Below are positions 20,376 to 32,400 of a stretch of DNA of 64,000 nt, piece by piece. The notes beneath the pieces are model-generated. The model was not told the origin of the DNA, made no database searches, and saw only the letters and a program-made list of their open reading frames with translations. The stretch lies in NCBI RefSeq assembly GCF_004104355.1, contig NZ_RJLM01000012.1, positions 52,179 to 116,178 of the forward strand, written 5' to 3'. The DNA comes from Photobacterium chitinilyticum. GTDB taxonomy: Bacteria > Pseudomonadota > Gammaproteobacteria > Enterobacterales > Vibrionaceae. Both the position numbers and the translations under genes were made by a program. The first letter of the stretch is position 1; every line of letters begins with the position of its first letter.

Positions 20376-21959
20376 ATGACCACAACCACAAATATTCATG
20401 ACCAACGCATCCTGATCCTGGATTTTGGTTCTCAGTATACTCAGTTAATCGCACGTCGAATCCGTGAAATCGGTGTGTATTGTGAACTTTGGAGCTGGGA
20501 TGTTGATGAAGCCGATATTCGTGACTTCAACCCTAACGGCATCATTCTTTCTGGTGGTCCGGAGAGTGTAACGGAGAACGGTTCTCCGCGTGCTCCGCAA
20601 TACGTATTTGAAGCGGGCGTCCCTGTGTTCGGTGTTTGCTACGGTATGCAGACCATGGCAGAACAATTGGGCGGTAAGGTTGCGGGTTCAACATTGCGTG
20701 AATTTGGCTACGCACAAGTGAACGTTGTTGAGCCTACAGATTTCTTCAAAAGTATTGAAGATGCAGTTTCTGAAGACGGTACAGCGTTGCTTGACGTTTG
20801 GATGAGCCACGGTGACAAAGTGGTCGAGATCCCGTCTGGTTTCGTCAAAGTTGCTGAAACGGAGACCTGTCCGTATGCGGCAATGGCCAACGAAGAGAAG
20901 CACTTCTACGGTGTTCAGTTCCACCCGGAAGTGACGCACACTCGCCAGGGTATGCGTATTATCGAAAATTTCGTTCTGAACATCTGTGGTTGTGAGAAGC
21001 TCTGGACGTCAGCCAACATTATCGATGACGCTATTGCTAGCATTAAAGAGCAGGTCGGTGACGATGAAGTTATCCTTGGCCTGTCAGGCGGTGTTGATTC
21101 ATCTGTTGTTGCAATGCTGATTCACCGTGCGATCGGTGACAAGCTGACCTGTGTATTTGTCGACAACGGCTTGCTTCGCTTAAACGAAGGCGAGCAGGTA
21201 ATGGAAATGTTTGGTGATCATTTTGGTCTGAACATTGTTCATGTTAAAGCTGAAGATCGTTTCCTTGACGCACTGGCCGGTGAGAATGATCCAGAAGCGA
21301 AACGTAAGATCATCGGTCATGTCTTTATTGATGTCTTTGATGAAGAATCGAAGAAACTGAAGAACGCAAAATGGCTGGCTCAGGGTACAATTTACCCGGA
21401 TGTTATCGAATCTGCAGCATCGAAAAACGGCAAAGCACACGTCATCAAGTCTCACCACAATGTGGGTGGCTTGCCAGATGATATGGCAATGGGTTTGGTT
21501 GAGCCGCTTAAAGAGCTGTTTAAAGATGAAGTGCGTAAGATAGGCCTTGAACTTGGTCTGCCATACAACATGCTATACCGCCACCCGTTCCCTGGACCTG
21601 GTCTCGGTGTACGAGTACTGGGCGAAGTGAAGAAAGAGTACTGTGATTTACTGCGCCGTGCCGATGCAATCTTCATCGAAGAGCTGCACAATGCGGACCT
21701 GTACAACAAAGTCTCTCAGGCATTCACTGTTTTCCTACCGGTACGTTCTGTTGGCGTTATGGGTGATGGCCGTAAGTACGATTGGGTTGTATCTCTACGT
21801 GCAGTAGAAACAATCGACTTCATGACCGCACATTGGGCGCACCTGCCATACGATTTCCTCGGTAAAGTATCGAACCGTATTATCAATGAAGTTGATGGTA
21901 TCTCGCGTGTTGTTTACGATATTTCTGGTAAGCCACCAGCGACGATCGAGTGGGAATAA
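20376..21959 (+). CDS. guaA: GMP synthase (glutamine-hydrolysing)
   Basis: Converts XMP, glutamine and ATP to GMP. The 527-aa product has the class I glutamine amidotransferase domain with nucleophile in GVCYGMQ (about residue 88) and FHPEV, then the ATP pyrophosphatase loop LSGGVDSS (about residue 236) and the C-terminal dimerisation domain ending ATIEWE. The 3' end is an insertion hotspot for islands in other bacteria, but no island follows here. Confidence 0.97.
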   Translation: MTTTTNIHDQRILILDFGSQYTQLIARRIREIGVYCELWSWDVDEADIRDFNPNGIILSGGPESVTENGSPRAPQYVFEAGVPVFGVCYGMQTMAEQLGGKVAGSTLREFGYAQVNVVEPTDFFKSIEDAVSEDGTALLDVWMSHGDKVVEIPSGFVKVAETETCPYAAMANEEKHFYGVQFHPEVTHTRQGMRIIENFVLNICGCEKLWTSANIIDDAIASIKEQVGDDEVILGLSGGVDSSVVAMLIHRAIGDKLTCVFVDNGLLRLNEGEQVMEMFGDHFGLNIVHVKAEDRFLDALAGENDPEAKRKIIGHVFIDVFDEESKKLKNAKWLAQGTIYPDVIESAASKNGKAHVIKSHHNVGGLPDDMAMGLVEPLKELFKDEVRKIGLELGLPYNMLYRHPFPGPGLGVRVLGEVKKEYCDLLRRADAIFIEELHNADLYNKVSQAFTVFLPVRSVGVMGDGRKYDWVVSLRAVETIDFMTAHWAHLPYDFLGKVSNRIINEVDGISRVVYDISGKPPATIEWE

Positions 21960-22022
21960 ATTTTCTTCTCTGACAGAAGAAATTGAAGCTTCGCCCTTGT
22001 CGTTTGTAGGGCGGAGAACATG

Positions 22023-22050
22023 AAAAAGCACCTTCGGGTGTCTTTTTTGT
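22023..22050 (+). terminator. Rho-independent terminator after guaA
   Basis: Stem GCACC / GGTGT around a stable TTCG loop, with flanking A and T runs. Confidence 0.85.
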
Positions 22051-22367
22051 TTTTATTATTTTTAATTTTGTTGGTTATGTCAGAAGACGGTGATGATGGG
22101 GGCGGTATTTGGCTTGTAGGTATTGCTGTTGTAGGGATGGTGTTCTGATGTTGCGCTCGTGTTTGCGCTATGTTTTGCGTTAATACTTTATTACAAAATA
22201 TCATTGCGCTGTTTGCTCAATTGTTGGTTTGATGTGCGTTTTGATGCTTAGTTTTCATTACAATTATCTGCAGGGCTTTCCGCAAGGAAAAGTTCCAGAT
22301 TGATTGGCGACAAAACTATTAATGCACCGCCGCAACCATACACATCATCAACGGCCATGGAGTTCCC
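22051..22367 (+). other. Intergenic region guaA to AbgT gene; possible micro-ORF
   Basis: No full gene is seen. A 23-codon frame at 22077-22148 encodes MSEDGDDGGGIWLVGIAVVG plus MVF, acidic and glycine-rich followed by a short hydrophobic stretch, but it lacks a good ribosome site. Nothing else recognisable is present before the GGAG site of the transporter gene. Confidence 0.3.
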
Positions 22368-23927
22368 ATGAGTAATCAAGCAGTACACAAGGCACCGGAT
22401 ACCTCGCCGAGTGCGATGAACAAGTTTCTCAACTTTATCGAGCGAACCGGCAACAAGATCCCTGATCCGGCATTGCTCTTCTTTTGGGGGTTGATCCTAG
22501 TTTGGATTCTATCCGCAATTCTTTCACAGTTTCAATTTGGCTTAATTCATCCGGTTTCCGGTCAGGCCGTCGAAGTCAATAATCTGTTAACCGGCGAATC
22601 CTTCGCTAATTTCTTGGCAACAATGGTGAAAAATTTTACTGGCTTTGCACCTTTGGGAATTGTGTTGGTCGCAATGTTGGGGGTCGGTGTTGCTGAAGCA
22701 TCCGGCTTTATTAATACCGGCCTGAAGAAAATGTTGAATGTCACACCGGCAAAGTTTATTACGCCAGTGCTGATTTTGGTCGCGATTGTTTCGCATACTG
22801 CGGCTGATGCCGGTTACGTATTGGTTATTCCGCTAGGTGGTATCATCTTTCATGCTGCTGGCCGTCACCCGCTTGCCGGGATTGCCGCCGCTTTTGCTGG
22901 CGTCTCGGGTGGATTTGCGGCTAACTTCATTCCTTCTGGTATCGATCCGCTGCTGGCCGGATTTACGCAGGAAGCGGCTCAGATCCTGGACCCTGAATAT
23001 GTGGTCAACCCGCTATCGAACTTGTTCTTTACGGGCCTGTCGTCGTTACTGATTGTCAGTATCGGCTGGTACATCACTGACCGTATTATTGAGCCGCGCC
23101 TGGCGAATACTGAAATTGATGAAGATGCTGAAGAAGCGCCAGATATGGGCTCGTTCAGCGAACTTGAAAGCAAAGCTTTTTCTCGGGCTGGCTGGGCGAT
23201 GATGGCCGGTATCGCGGTATTGGTTGCAGCCTTGATCCCAGAGAGCTCTCCGCTGCGTTCTCCAGCCGGTGAGATCACCGCATTTAACGCGCCGGTAATG
23301 CAGTCTATCGTACCGTTAATCTTTATTCTGTTTGTCATTCCTGGTGTGGTATACGGTAAGGTCGCAGGTACGTTTAAAGCCAGTGACGATGTGATTAAAT
23401 CGATGTCTGCAACAATGAGCAGCATGGGTAGCTTCATGGTTATGGCGTTCTTTATTGCCCAGTTCCTTGTTGCATTCAGCCAGTCGAACCTAGGTACACT
23501 ATTGGCGCTATCAGGGGCTCAGTTCTTGCAGGCAATGAATCTGCCTGGTCAGGTGACGATTATAGGTATGATCCTATTGACTGCTTTTGTGAACTTACTT
23601 GTTGGGTCGGCATCAGCGAAGTGGGCTCTGATTGGCCCTATCATGGTTCCAATGCTGATGGCGGTCGGAATCTCTCCTGAGCTGACTCAGGCTGCTTACC
23701 GTGTCGGTGACTCGGTTTCTAATATCATTTCTCCGATGATGGTGTTCTTCCCGCTGGTGGTTGTTTATATGCAGCGTTATGTGAAGAACTCAGGGATTGG
23801 TTCGTTAGCATCGATGATGATGCCGTACTCGATTGCGATGCTGATTGGCTGGACAATCTTCCTGCTGGTTTACTGGGCTATTGGTCTTCCTTTGGGAATT
23901 CAGGCGCCATATACGTACAGTATGTAA
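22368..23927 (+). CDS. AbgT-family transporter
   Basis: Inner-membrane protein of the AbgT family, whose members import p-aminobenzoyl-glutamate or export sulfonamide-type antimetabolites (MtrF, YdaH). The 519-aa product is hydrophobic with about 11-13 membrane segments and the characteristic stretches VSHTAADAGYVLVIPLGG, FAGVSGGFAANFIPSGIDPL and YRVGDSVSNIISPMM. GGAG lies 5 bases before the ATG. Closed by a strong terminator. Direction of transport cannot be told from sequence. Confidence 0.9.
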   Translation: MSNQAVHKAPDTSPSAMNKFLNFIERTGNKIPDPALLFFWGLILVWILSAILSQFQFGLIHPVSGQAVEVNNLLTGESFANFLATMVKNFTGFAPLGIVLVAMLGVGVAEASGFINTGLKKMLNVTPAKFITPVLILVAIVSHTAADAGYVLVIPLGGIIFHAAGRHPLAGIAAAFAGVSGGFAANFIPSGIDPLLAGFTQEAAQILDPEYVVNPLSNLFFTGLSSLLIVSIGWYITDRIIEPRLANTEIDEDAEEAPDMGSFSELESKAFSRAGWAMMAGIAVLVAALIPESSPLRSPAGEITAFNAPVMQSIVPLIFILFVIPGVVYGKVAGTFKASDDVIKSMSATMSSMGSFMVMAFFIAQFLVAFSQSNLGTLLALSGAQFLQAMNLPGQVTIIGMILLTAFVNLLVGSASAKWALIGPIMVPMLMAVGISPELTQAAYRVGDSVSNIISPMMVFFPLVVVYMQRYVKNSGIGSLASMMMPYSIAMLIGWTIFLLVYWAIGLPLGIQAPYTYSM

Positions 23928-23948
23928 CCACTATCATTTAGTCTTATT

Positions 23949-23985
23949 AACAAGCCCGGCATCTGCCGGGCTTGTTATTGTTTGT
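23949..23985. terminator. Terminator after the AbgT gene, probably bidirectional
   Basis: Perfect 12-bp stem AACAAGCCCGGC / GCCGGGCTTGTT with loop ATCT, followed by T-rich sequence; the facing gene fghA ends 16 bases beyond. Confidence 0.88.
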
Positions 23986-24000
23986 TGGCTCTAGTGCACT

Positions 24001-24846
24001 TTATGCCTTGAAGTGGCTGGCATGGAAGCGAAGGTGATCTTCAATAAAGCTCGCAATAAAGTAATAGCTGTGGTCATAGCCTTCCTGCATCCGTAGCTCT
24101 AACGGGTAGCTGCTTTGCTTGGCTGCTGCTTGAAGCATTTCAGGCTTTAGCTGCTCGGTCAGGAAATCATCCTTGGTGCCTTGATCAACCAGTGCCGGAA
24201 CTGGGTTGGTTGACAGCTTCATTAGCTCACTGCTGTCATACTGCTTCCAGATATCCTGATTTGTTCCCAGATAGCCTGCAAATGCTTTTCTGCCCCATGG
24301 GCAGTTTACCGGGTTGGTGATCGGGCTGAAGGCCGATACCGAGTTGAAATGTTCCGGGTTGCGCAAAGCAATCATCAGGGCACCGTGTCCGCCCATCGAG
24401 TGGCCACTGATCGCCCGTTGCTGGCTTACCTGGAAGTTGTTTTCGATAAGCTCTGGTAGCTCTTTGACGACATAGTCATACATTTGGTAGTGGCGGTTCC
24501 ACGGTTCGCGAGTGGCATTGAGGTAAAAACCCGCTCCCAGACCGAAGTCATAGCTGCCTTCCGGATCGTCGGCAACACCTTCACCGCGTGGACTGGTGTC
24601 TGGTGCCACGATAGCGATACCAAGCTCTGCCGCAATACGCTGTGCGCCGGCTTTCTGCATGAAGTTTTCGTCAGTGCACGTTAACCCGGATAGCCAGTAC
24701 ATTACCGGTACCTTGACGCCTGTAGCTGCTTGAGGGGGTAAGTAAATAGCAAAGCGCATTTCACAGTTCAATACTGCAGAGCGGTGGCTGTATTGTTTAT
24801 GCCAACCACCGAAACTTTTGTTGGCGCTGATATTTTCTAAAGTCAT
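24001..24846 (-). CDS. fghA: S-formylglutathione hydrolase
   Basis: Alpha/beta-hydrolase that releases formate and glutathione from S-formylglutathione, the second step of glutathione-dependent formaldehyde detoxification. The 281-aa product has the nucleophile elbow GHSMGG, the oxyanion region WLSGLTCTDENF and the catalytic histidine in GYDHSYYF. It follows adhC on the same strand after 82 bases that contain a terminator. The ATG is preceded by a run of seven C on the mRNA and no visible ribosome site. Confidence 0.94.
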   Translation of the reverse strand: MTLENISANKSFGGWHKQYSHRSAVLNCEMRFAIYLPPQAATGVKVPVMYWLSGLTCTDENFMQKAGAQRIAAELGIAIVAPDTSPRGEGVADDPEGSYDFGLGAGFYLNATREPWNRHYQMYDYVVKELPELIENNFQVSQQRAISGHSMGGHGALMIALRNPEHFNSVSAFSPITNPVNCPWGRKAFAGYLGTNQDIWKQYDSSELMKLSTNPVPALVDQGTKDDFLTEQLKPEMLQAAAKQSSYPLELRMQEGYDHSYYFIASFIEDHLRFHASHFKA

Positions 24847-24871
24847 GAGGGGGGGATCTCTTATGTCAAAA

Positions 24872-24893
24872 AAGCGCTGCCGGAGCAGCGCTT
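24872..24893 (-). terminator. Terminator-like hairpin between adhC and fghA
   Basis: Perfect 9-bp stem AAGCGCTGC / GCAGCGCTT with a 4-base loop; on the minus strand it is followed by TTTTTT. It would end many adhC transcripts before fghA. Confidence 0.8.
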
Positions 24894-24928
24894 ATCAATC
24901 ACGCCGGTAATCATTACCGGTACCAGGA

Positions 24929-26362
<1,434 letters not shown>

Positions 26363-26391
26363 TTGGAGCAGAGCTGGCTTGGCATTATAAT
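26363..26391 (+). promoter_or_regulatory. Sigma-70 promoter of tadA
   Basis: TTGGAG (-35, 26363-26368), 17-base spacer, TATAAT (-10, 26386-26391), 38 bases before the GTG start of tadA. Confidence 0.75.
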
Positions 26392-26408
26392 GCGCCTCCT
26401 GTTACTGA

Positions 26409-26951
<543 letters not shown>

Positions 26952-26981
26952 ATACTTAAAGTTAGTACCGTTCATATACAA

Positions 26982-27020
26982 CAAAGCCCGGCATAATGTC
27001 GGGCTTTGCTGTATTGGTTT
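26982..27020 (+). terminator. Rho-independent terminator after tadA
   Basis: Nine-bp stem CAAAGCCCG / CGGGCTTTG with a 9-base loop, followed by moderately T-rich sequence. Confidence 0.75.
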
Positions 27021-27057
27021 TGTCGTGATGATGCTCGCGAGTAAGGCGAGTAACAGA

Positions 27058-27210
27058 TCAGCTGACTATACTGGCCGCAACAATGTAGCTACGCTGACGC
27101 CAGAGGATCTTTTTTCGGATATTGGCATTTAAACGCTTACGTCGAGTTGCGATAGATGTCATTCGCTGTTTAAGACTTCTGACCGCCTTTTTTTGTCTGG
27201 TAAATCGCAT
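27058..27210 (-). CDS. Possible small basic protein
   Basis: A 50-codon frame in the 500-base gap between tadA and mltF encodes a very basic product starting MRFTRQKKAVRSLKQRM, with RRKR and IRKK clusters, and ending hydrophobic (YIVAASIVS). GGAAGAA lies about 6 bases before the ATG, a good ribosome site. The frame extends upstream without a better start. I do not recognise it; it could be a remnant or a chance frame. The remaining gap (27211-27411) holds nothing assignable. Confidence 0.3.
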   Translation of the reverse strand: MRFTRQKKAVRSLKQRMTSIATRRKRLNANIRKKILWRQRSYIVAASIVS

Positions 27211-27411
27211 AGGTTCTTCCCACAAAGCAATGGCATTGTTATGCCTGAAGATTGATGTGCCTGAATAAATGGCAAGGATGTTGGCTTTTGAGCCGAGCCC
27301 GAATATTGGGTCGATTGTCACCTAATTAGCGATGATTAAGAATGATCTGAGTCGCAGATTAAGGTTTGGCCTTACAAATAGATAAACACCGAATGTGATT
27401 ATAAGGCCGAC

Positions 27412-27445
27412 ACTCAACGGCCCTATCTGAGTATGGCCGTTGAGT
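27412..27445 (-). terminator. Hairpin after mltF
   Basis: Perfect 11-bp stem ACTCAACGGCC / GGCCGTTGAGT with a 12-base loop, 12 bases beyond the mltF stop. The U-tract on the minus strand is poor, so termination efficiency is uncertain. Confidence 0.6.
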
Positions 27446-27456
27446 ATCGTATTGCG

Positions 27457-28986
27457 CTATTTACTGGCTGTTTTGGTCGGCGTTGCCGTATTGACCGCCT
27501 CGGTGCCAGTTGTCTGAAGGGCTGCCTCCGGAATCAACGGTGGGGTGATGGTGTGTAAGCCGTCAATAACCGCAATATCCTGCTGCTGAGGGGGCTGATT
27601 GTGGGCCTGCTCGTAACCGATAATGCTCTGGTAGTAACGACGAATATTTTCGACATAATTCAGGGCCTCATCTCCACGGGCATAGCCATAACGAGTCTGC
27701 TGGTAATATTTTCGCTGACGCAGCAACGGCAGTCGTTGCTTTACATCGCTCCAGGCATCCGGATTACCGCCTTGCTTTTTTGTCAGGCGGCGGGCATCCA
27801 TCAAGTGGCCGAAACCGACATTGTATGACGCGAGGGCAAACCAGACTTTCTCGTGATCTTCGATACTATCAGGGATCCGGTTGATCATTTTCCGCAGGTA
27901 ATGAGTACCACCGCGGATACTCTGCTCAGGATCAAGACGATTATTCACGCCGACAGATTTTGCGGTTGGCAATGTCAGCATCATCATCCCACGGACACCG
28001 GTTGGAGAAACGGCTTTTGGGTTCCAATGCGACTCCTGATAGGACAGGGCTGCAATCAGACGCCAGTCGAACTCTTCAGCATATTTTTTGAAGAGTGATT
28101 CCCAGCGCGGCAGTTTTTTCTCGATGGCACGCAAGAAAGCCCGGGTATCGACATAGTCGAATGTCGCGACATGGCCGAAATACTTTTCTTCCAGCTTGGC
28201 AAGCTCACCGTCTTGCTGCATTTCGCCAAAGAACTCGATGAGTAGCGCATACAGGCTGTCATCTGTGGTCTGGTTGACAAACCAGGCGATGGGCTCATCT
28301 TCAGTTAACTCTAGGGCGGTAGCTATATCTGGGTGGATACGTTGGCTCAGCGCAACATCGACAGAGTCGGCAATGGTGTAGTCCAGCTCCCCTGTGGCGA
28401 CCATACGAAGGAGTTCATCGCTGTCACTTTCTTCAACGGCTTGCCATTTTAGTTGCGGGTAAAGGACTTGCAGAGTATTAAGGCTTTTTTCATGGCTTGA
28501 ACCTTTAACAACCATTAGCGAGCCTTTGTTTTGTGCCAAATCCTCGGTATTGCGTGGACGCCATTGCCCTTTTTTATAGACCACAATCTGGCTGGCATAG
28601 TAATAGGCCGGTGCTGCCCGAAATGTTTCCAGTCGGTCATCGGTCATGGTCAGTCCGGCAGCAACGATATCAACATCACCTCGTTTTAGGCTCGGAAAGA
28701 GACCTGCGAGGGTGAACATCGGCTGCATTTCCAATTTTACACCTAGCTTGGCTGCAAACCGCTGTGCAAGCTCGTAGTCCAGACCGGTCGGACCGTCACT
28801 GCCAATAAAGTATGCTAGCTGGTTATTCAGTGTCCCGACGCGCAATACTCCGCTTTCGCGGATCTTTTCCAGATCACTGCGGGCAGGGGGTTCCAGCCAT
28901 TTGCATCCGCTAAGCAGTAACAAGCTCAGCAATATTGCAAGAGCGTACCGGAGGTGAGGGGTTAATCGAATATTGTTCAACAACAT
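27457..28986 (-). CDS. mltF: Membrane-bound lytic murein transglycosylase F
   Basis: Outer-membrane lipoprotein that cleaves peptidoglycan glycan strands, giving anhydro-muropeptides. The 509-aa product has a type II signal peptide with lipobox LLSGC (C28), a family 3 solute-binding-like domain (about 45-265) that acts as a regulatory module in this family, and a C-terminal SLT domain with the catalytic glutamate in SYQESHWNP (about residue 317) and ASYNVGFGH. A proline/threonine-rich tail of about 50 residues is variable. AmpG, which recycles the products, is encoded at 57226-58608. Confidence 0.95.
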   Translation of the reverse strand: MLLNNIRLTPHLRYALAILLSLLLLSGCKWLEPPARSDLEKIRESGVLRVGTLNNQLAYFIGSDGPTGLDYELAQRFAAKLGVKLEMQPMFTLAGLFPSLKRGDVDIVAAGLTMTDDRLETFRAAPAYYYASQIVVYKKGQWRPRNTEDLAQNKGSLMVVKGSSHEKSLNTLQVLYPQLKWQAVEESDSDELLRMVATGELDYTIADSVDVALSQRIHPDIATALELTEDEPIAWFVNQTTDDSLYALLIEFFGEMQQDGELAKLEEKYFGHVATFDYVDTRAFLRAIEKKLPRWESLFKKYAEEFDWRLIAALSYQESHWNPKAVSPTGVRGMMMLTLPTAKSVGVNNRLDPEQSIRGGTHYLRKMINRIPDSIEDHEKVWFALASYNVGFGHLMDARRLTKKQGGNPDAWSDVKQRLPLLRQRKYYQQTRYGYARGDEALNYVENIRRYYQSIIGYEQAHNQPPQQQDIAVIDGLHTITPPLIPEAALQTTGTEAVNTATPTKTASK

Positions 28987-29404
28987 GTGCTCATCGTTAT
29001 AATTAGGTGTTCTTTATACCAAAGCTCGTCATATCAGCAAAGTCGCTCGACAGTTCACTGTGAGGAATTCTCTGTTTTCAAATATAATTAAGTGTATCTG
29101 CTAGATCCTCGGTTTGTGCTATTTGGTGGGAAAAATACACACTCCCTCAGTCTTCCCAGAGCAAATCATCATTTTATCTTCCTTGATTTACCAGGGAATG
29201 AAAAAAAACACGCAAACGGTTGCGTCAGGTGTTACGTCACAAAAAAAATTACTTTATACTACGCATCATCATGAGTTACTCGCCTCGATTCAATCGGGTC
29301 AATTCGGTGTAAAAAGGTGGCATTGACGTAATTAGCCCAGTGATTGAACTGGGTGTTAGGCCAATATCACCTTCATTCAACTGCTAATCGAGAGACGTAC
29401 GCAC
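28987..29404 (+). promoter_or_regulatory. purL regulatory region with perfect PurR box
   Basis: ACGCAAACGGTTGCGT (29210-29225) matches all 11 fixed positions of the PurR consensus. A TATACT -10 candidate is at 29255-29260 without a convincing -35. A small CCCAGT/ACTGGG hairpin (29336-29353) lies in the leader. The segment 28987-29200 shows nothing else. Confidence 0.85.
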
Positions 29405-32400
29405 ATGGAAATTTTGCGTGGTTCACCCGCACTGTCTGAGTTTCGCGTTAACAAGCTATTACAGCGTTGCCGCGAGTTAGATCTGCCTGTGTCAGGCATT
29501 TACGCTGAGTTTATGCATTTTGCTGATGTATCTGCTCCCCTGAATGCTGATGAGCAAAGCAAGCTGACAAGTCTGCTAACCTACGGTCCAACGATTGCAG
29601 AGCATGAGCCGACAGGCACCCTGCTACTGGTTACCCCTCGTCCTGGTACTATCTCTCCATGGTCTTCCAAATCAACGGATATTGCCCATAACTGTGCCCT
29701 TGACGCCGTGAAGCGTCTCGAGCGTGGTACGGCGTATTACGTTGAGACCAGCGCTGCTTTGACTGACGTTCAGCTTACTGAACTGAAAAGCTTGATCCAC
29801 GACCGTATGATGGAAGTGGTGTTCACTGAGCTGGAAGCGGCAATTGCGCTGTTCAAGCAGGCTGAGCCCGCACCGGTACAGAGTGTCGATATCCTTGTGG
29901 GTGGACGTAAGGCACTTGAAGAAGCCAACGTCACCCTCGGTCTGGCGCTGGCCGAAGATGAAATAGACTACTTGGTTGATAATTTCACCAAGCTGGGCCG
30001 TAATCCGAATGACATCGAGCTGATGATGTTTGCTCAGGCCAACTCGGAGCATTGCCGTCATAAAATCTTTAATGCTGACTGGACGATCGACGGTGTTGAT
30101 CAGGAAAAGTCACTGTTTAAGATGATTAAGAATACCTACGAGAAAAACCACGACTACGTGCTGTCTGCCTATAAAGATAACGCGGCGGTTATGGAAGGCT
30201 CTCATGTCGGCCGCTTCTTCCCGAACCCTGAATCTCGTCAATATGATTATCATCAGGAAGCGGCACATATCCTGATGAAAGTGGAAACCCACAACCACCC
30301 AACCGCGATTTCGCCTTGGCCGGGGGCATCAACCGGCTCCGGCGGTGAAATCCGAGACGAAGGCGCAACCGGTATTGGTGGTAAGCCAAAAGCGGGCTTG
30401 GTCGGTTTTACCGTTTCCAACCTACGCGTACCGGGCTTTGAGCAGCCATGGGAAACTGATTTTGGTAAACCTGGGCGTATCGTCAACGCCCTGGATATTA
30501 TGCTTGAAGGTCCTCTGGGCGGGGCAGCCTTCAATAATGAATTTGGTCGTCCGAACCTACTTGGCTACTTCCGTACCTACGAAGAGAAAGTGACGTCTCA
30601 CAACGGCGAAGAGGTACGTGGTTACCACAAGCCGATTATGATTGCCGGCGGTATGGGTAATATCCGTGCCGAGCATGTGCAGAAGAAAGAGATCCCGGTT
30701 GGTGCCAAACTCATCGTTCTGGGTGGCCCGGCGATGAACATTGGCCTGGGTGGCGGAGCGGCATCTTCAATGGCATCCGGTCAGTCGGCAGAAGATCTGG
30801 ATTTTGCCTCGGTACAGCGTGAAAACCCTGAAATGGAACGTCGTTGTCAGGAAGTGATCGACCGTTGTTGGCAGATGGGTGAAAACAACCCAATCGCCTT
30901 TATCCACGATGTCGGTGCCGGCGGTATTTCTAATGCCCTGCCGGAGTTGGTTGATGACGGTGAGCGTGGCGGTAAGTTCCAGCTACGTGATGTACCTAAT
31001 GATGAGCCAGGTATGAGTCCGTTAGAGATCTGGTGTAACGAATCGCAAGAACGTTACGTGATGGCAATTGCACCAGAAAATATGGCGGCGTTTGATGCTA
31101 TCTGTAAGCGCGAGCGTGCACCGTATGCGGTGGTAGGTGAAGCGACCGAAGAACGCCATTTAACCCTCGAAGATAGCCATTTCGACGATACGCCAATTGA
31201 TATGCCGATGGACATTTTATTGGGTAAAGCACCCAAGATGCATCGAGATGTGAAAACACAGATAGCGGAAGGTCAGGCAATTGATCGTGACGGTATCGAG
31301 TTAGAAGAAGCGACACACCGTGTGCTTCGTCTGCCAGCCGTTGCCGAGAAAACCTTTCTGATCACCATTGGTGACCGAACGGTAACTGGCCTTGTTGCCC
31401 GTGACCAAATGGTAGGCCCTTGGCAGGTGCCAGTAGCAAACTGTGCCGTAACGGCTGCCAGCTACGATACGTATCATGGCGAAGCGATGTCGATGGGTGA
31501 GCGCACGCCGGTGGCTCTCCTTGATTTCGGGGCCTCAGCCCGTTTGGCTGTTGGTGAGGCAATTACCAATATTGCCAGTGCCGATATCGGCGATATGAAA
31601 CGTATTAACTTGTCGGCCAACTGGATGTCTCCAGCAGGTCACCCGGGAGAAGATGCGGGTCTGTACGAAGCGGTTAAAGCGGTGGGTGAAGAGCTGTGTC
31701 CGGCTCTTGGTCTGACGATCCCTGTCGGCAAAGACTCGATGTCGATGAAGACCAAGTGGGAAGAGGGCGGTGAGCAGAAAGAAGTCACCTCGCCGCTGTC
31801 TCTGATCATTACCGCCTTCGGCCGTGTTGAAGATGTCCGCAAAACAGTCACGCCTCAGCTCCGTACTGATAAAGGTGATTCAACGCTGGTGTTGGTAGAT
31901 TTGGGCTGTGGGAAGAACCGTCTGGGCGCGACCGCGCTGGCGCAGGTCTACAAGCAGCTGGGCGACAAGCCGGCTGATGTGGATAGTCCCGAGTTGCTAA
32001 AAGGCTTTTTTACTGCCGTACAGTCTTTGGTCCGCGATGAAAAAGTGCTGGCTTACCATGACCGTGGTGACGGCGGTTTGTATGTTACGCTGGCTGAGAT
32101 GGCATTTGCCGGCCATACCGGTGTTGAAGTCGATCTCAATACAACCGATGGCGACGAGTGCGAAGATGTTCTCGCGACGTTATTTAACGAAGAGCTAGGT
32201 GCCGTGCTTCAGGTGCGCACTGACGATCTCGATACGGTACAGTCCGTATTGGCGGCGAATGGTCTTGAAGCATGTAGTCATGTGATTGGTACTGTGGTTG
32301 ATGAAGATATCGTTCGTATCTGGAATGGCAACGATCGTGTCTTGGAGCAAAGCCGTACTGAGCTGCGTACTATCTGGGCCGAGACGACCTACCAGATGCA

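Noticed and set aside
21930-22020. Integration site at the guaA 3' end
   Set aside because: The guaA end is a known island site, but no integrase, direct repeat or foreign gene block follows here.
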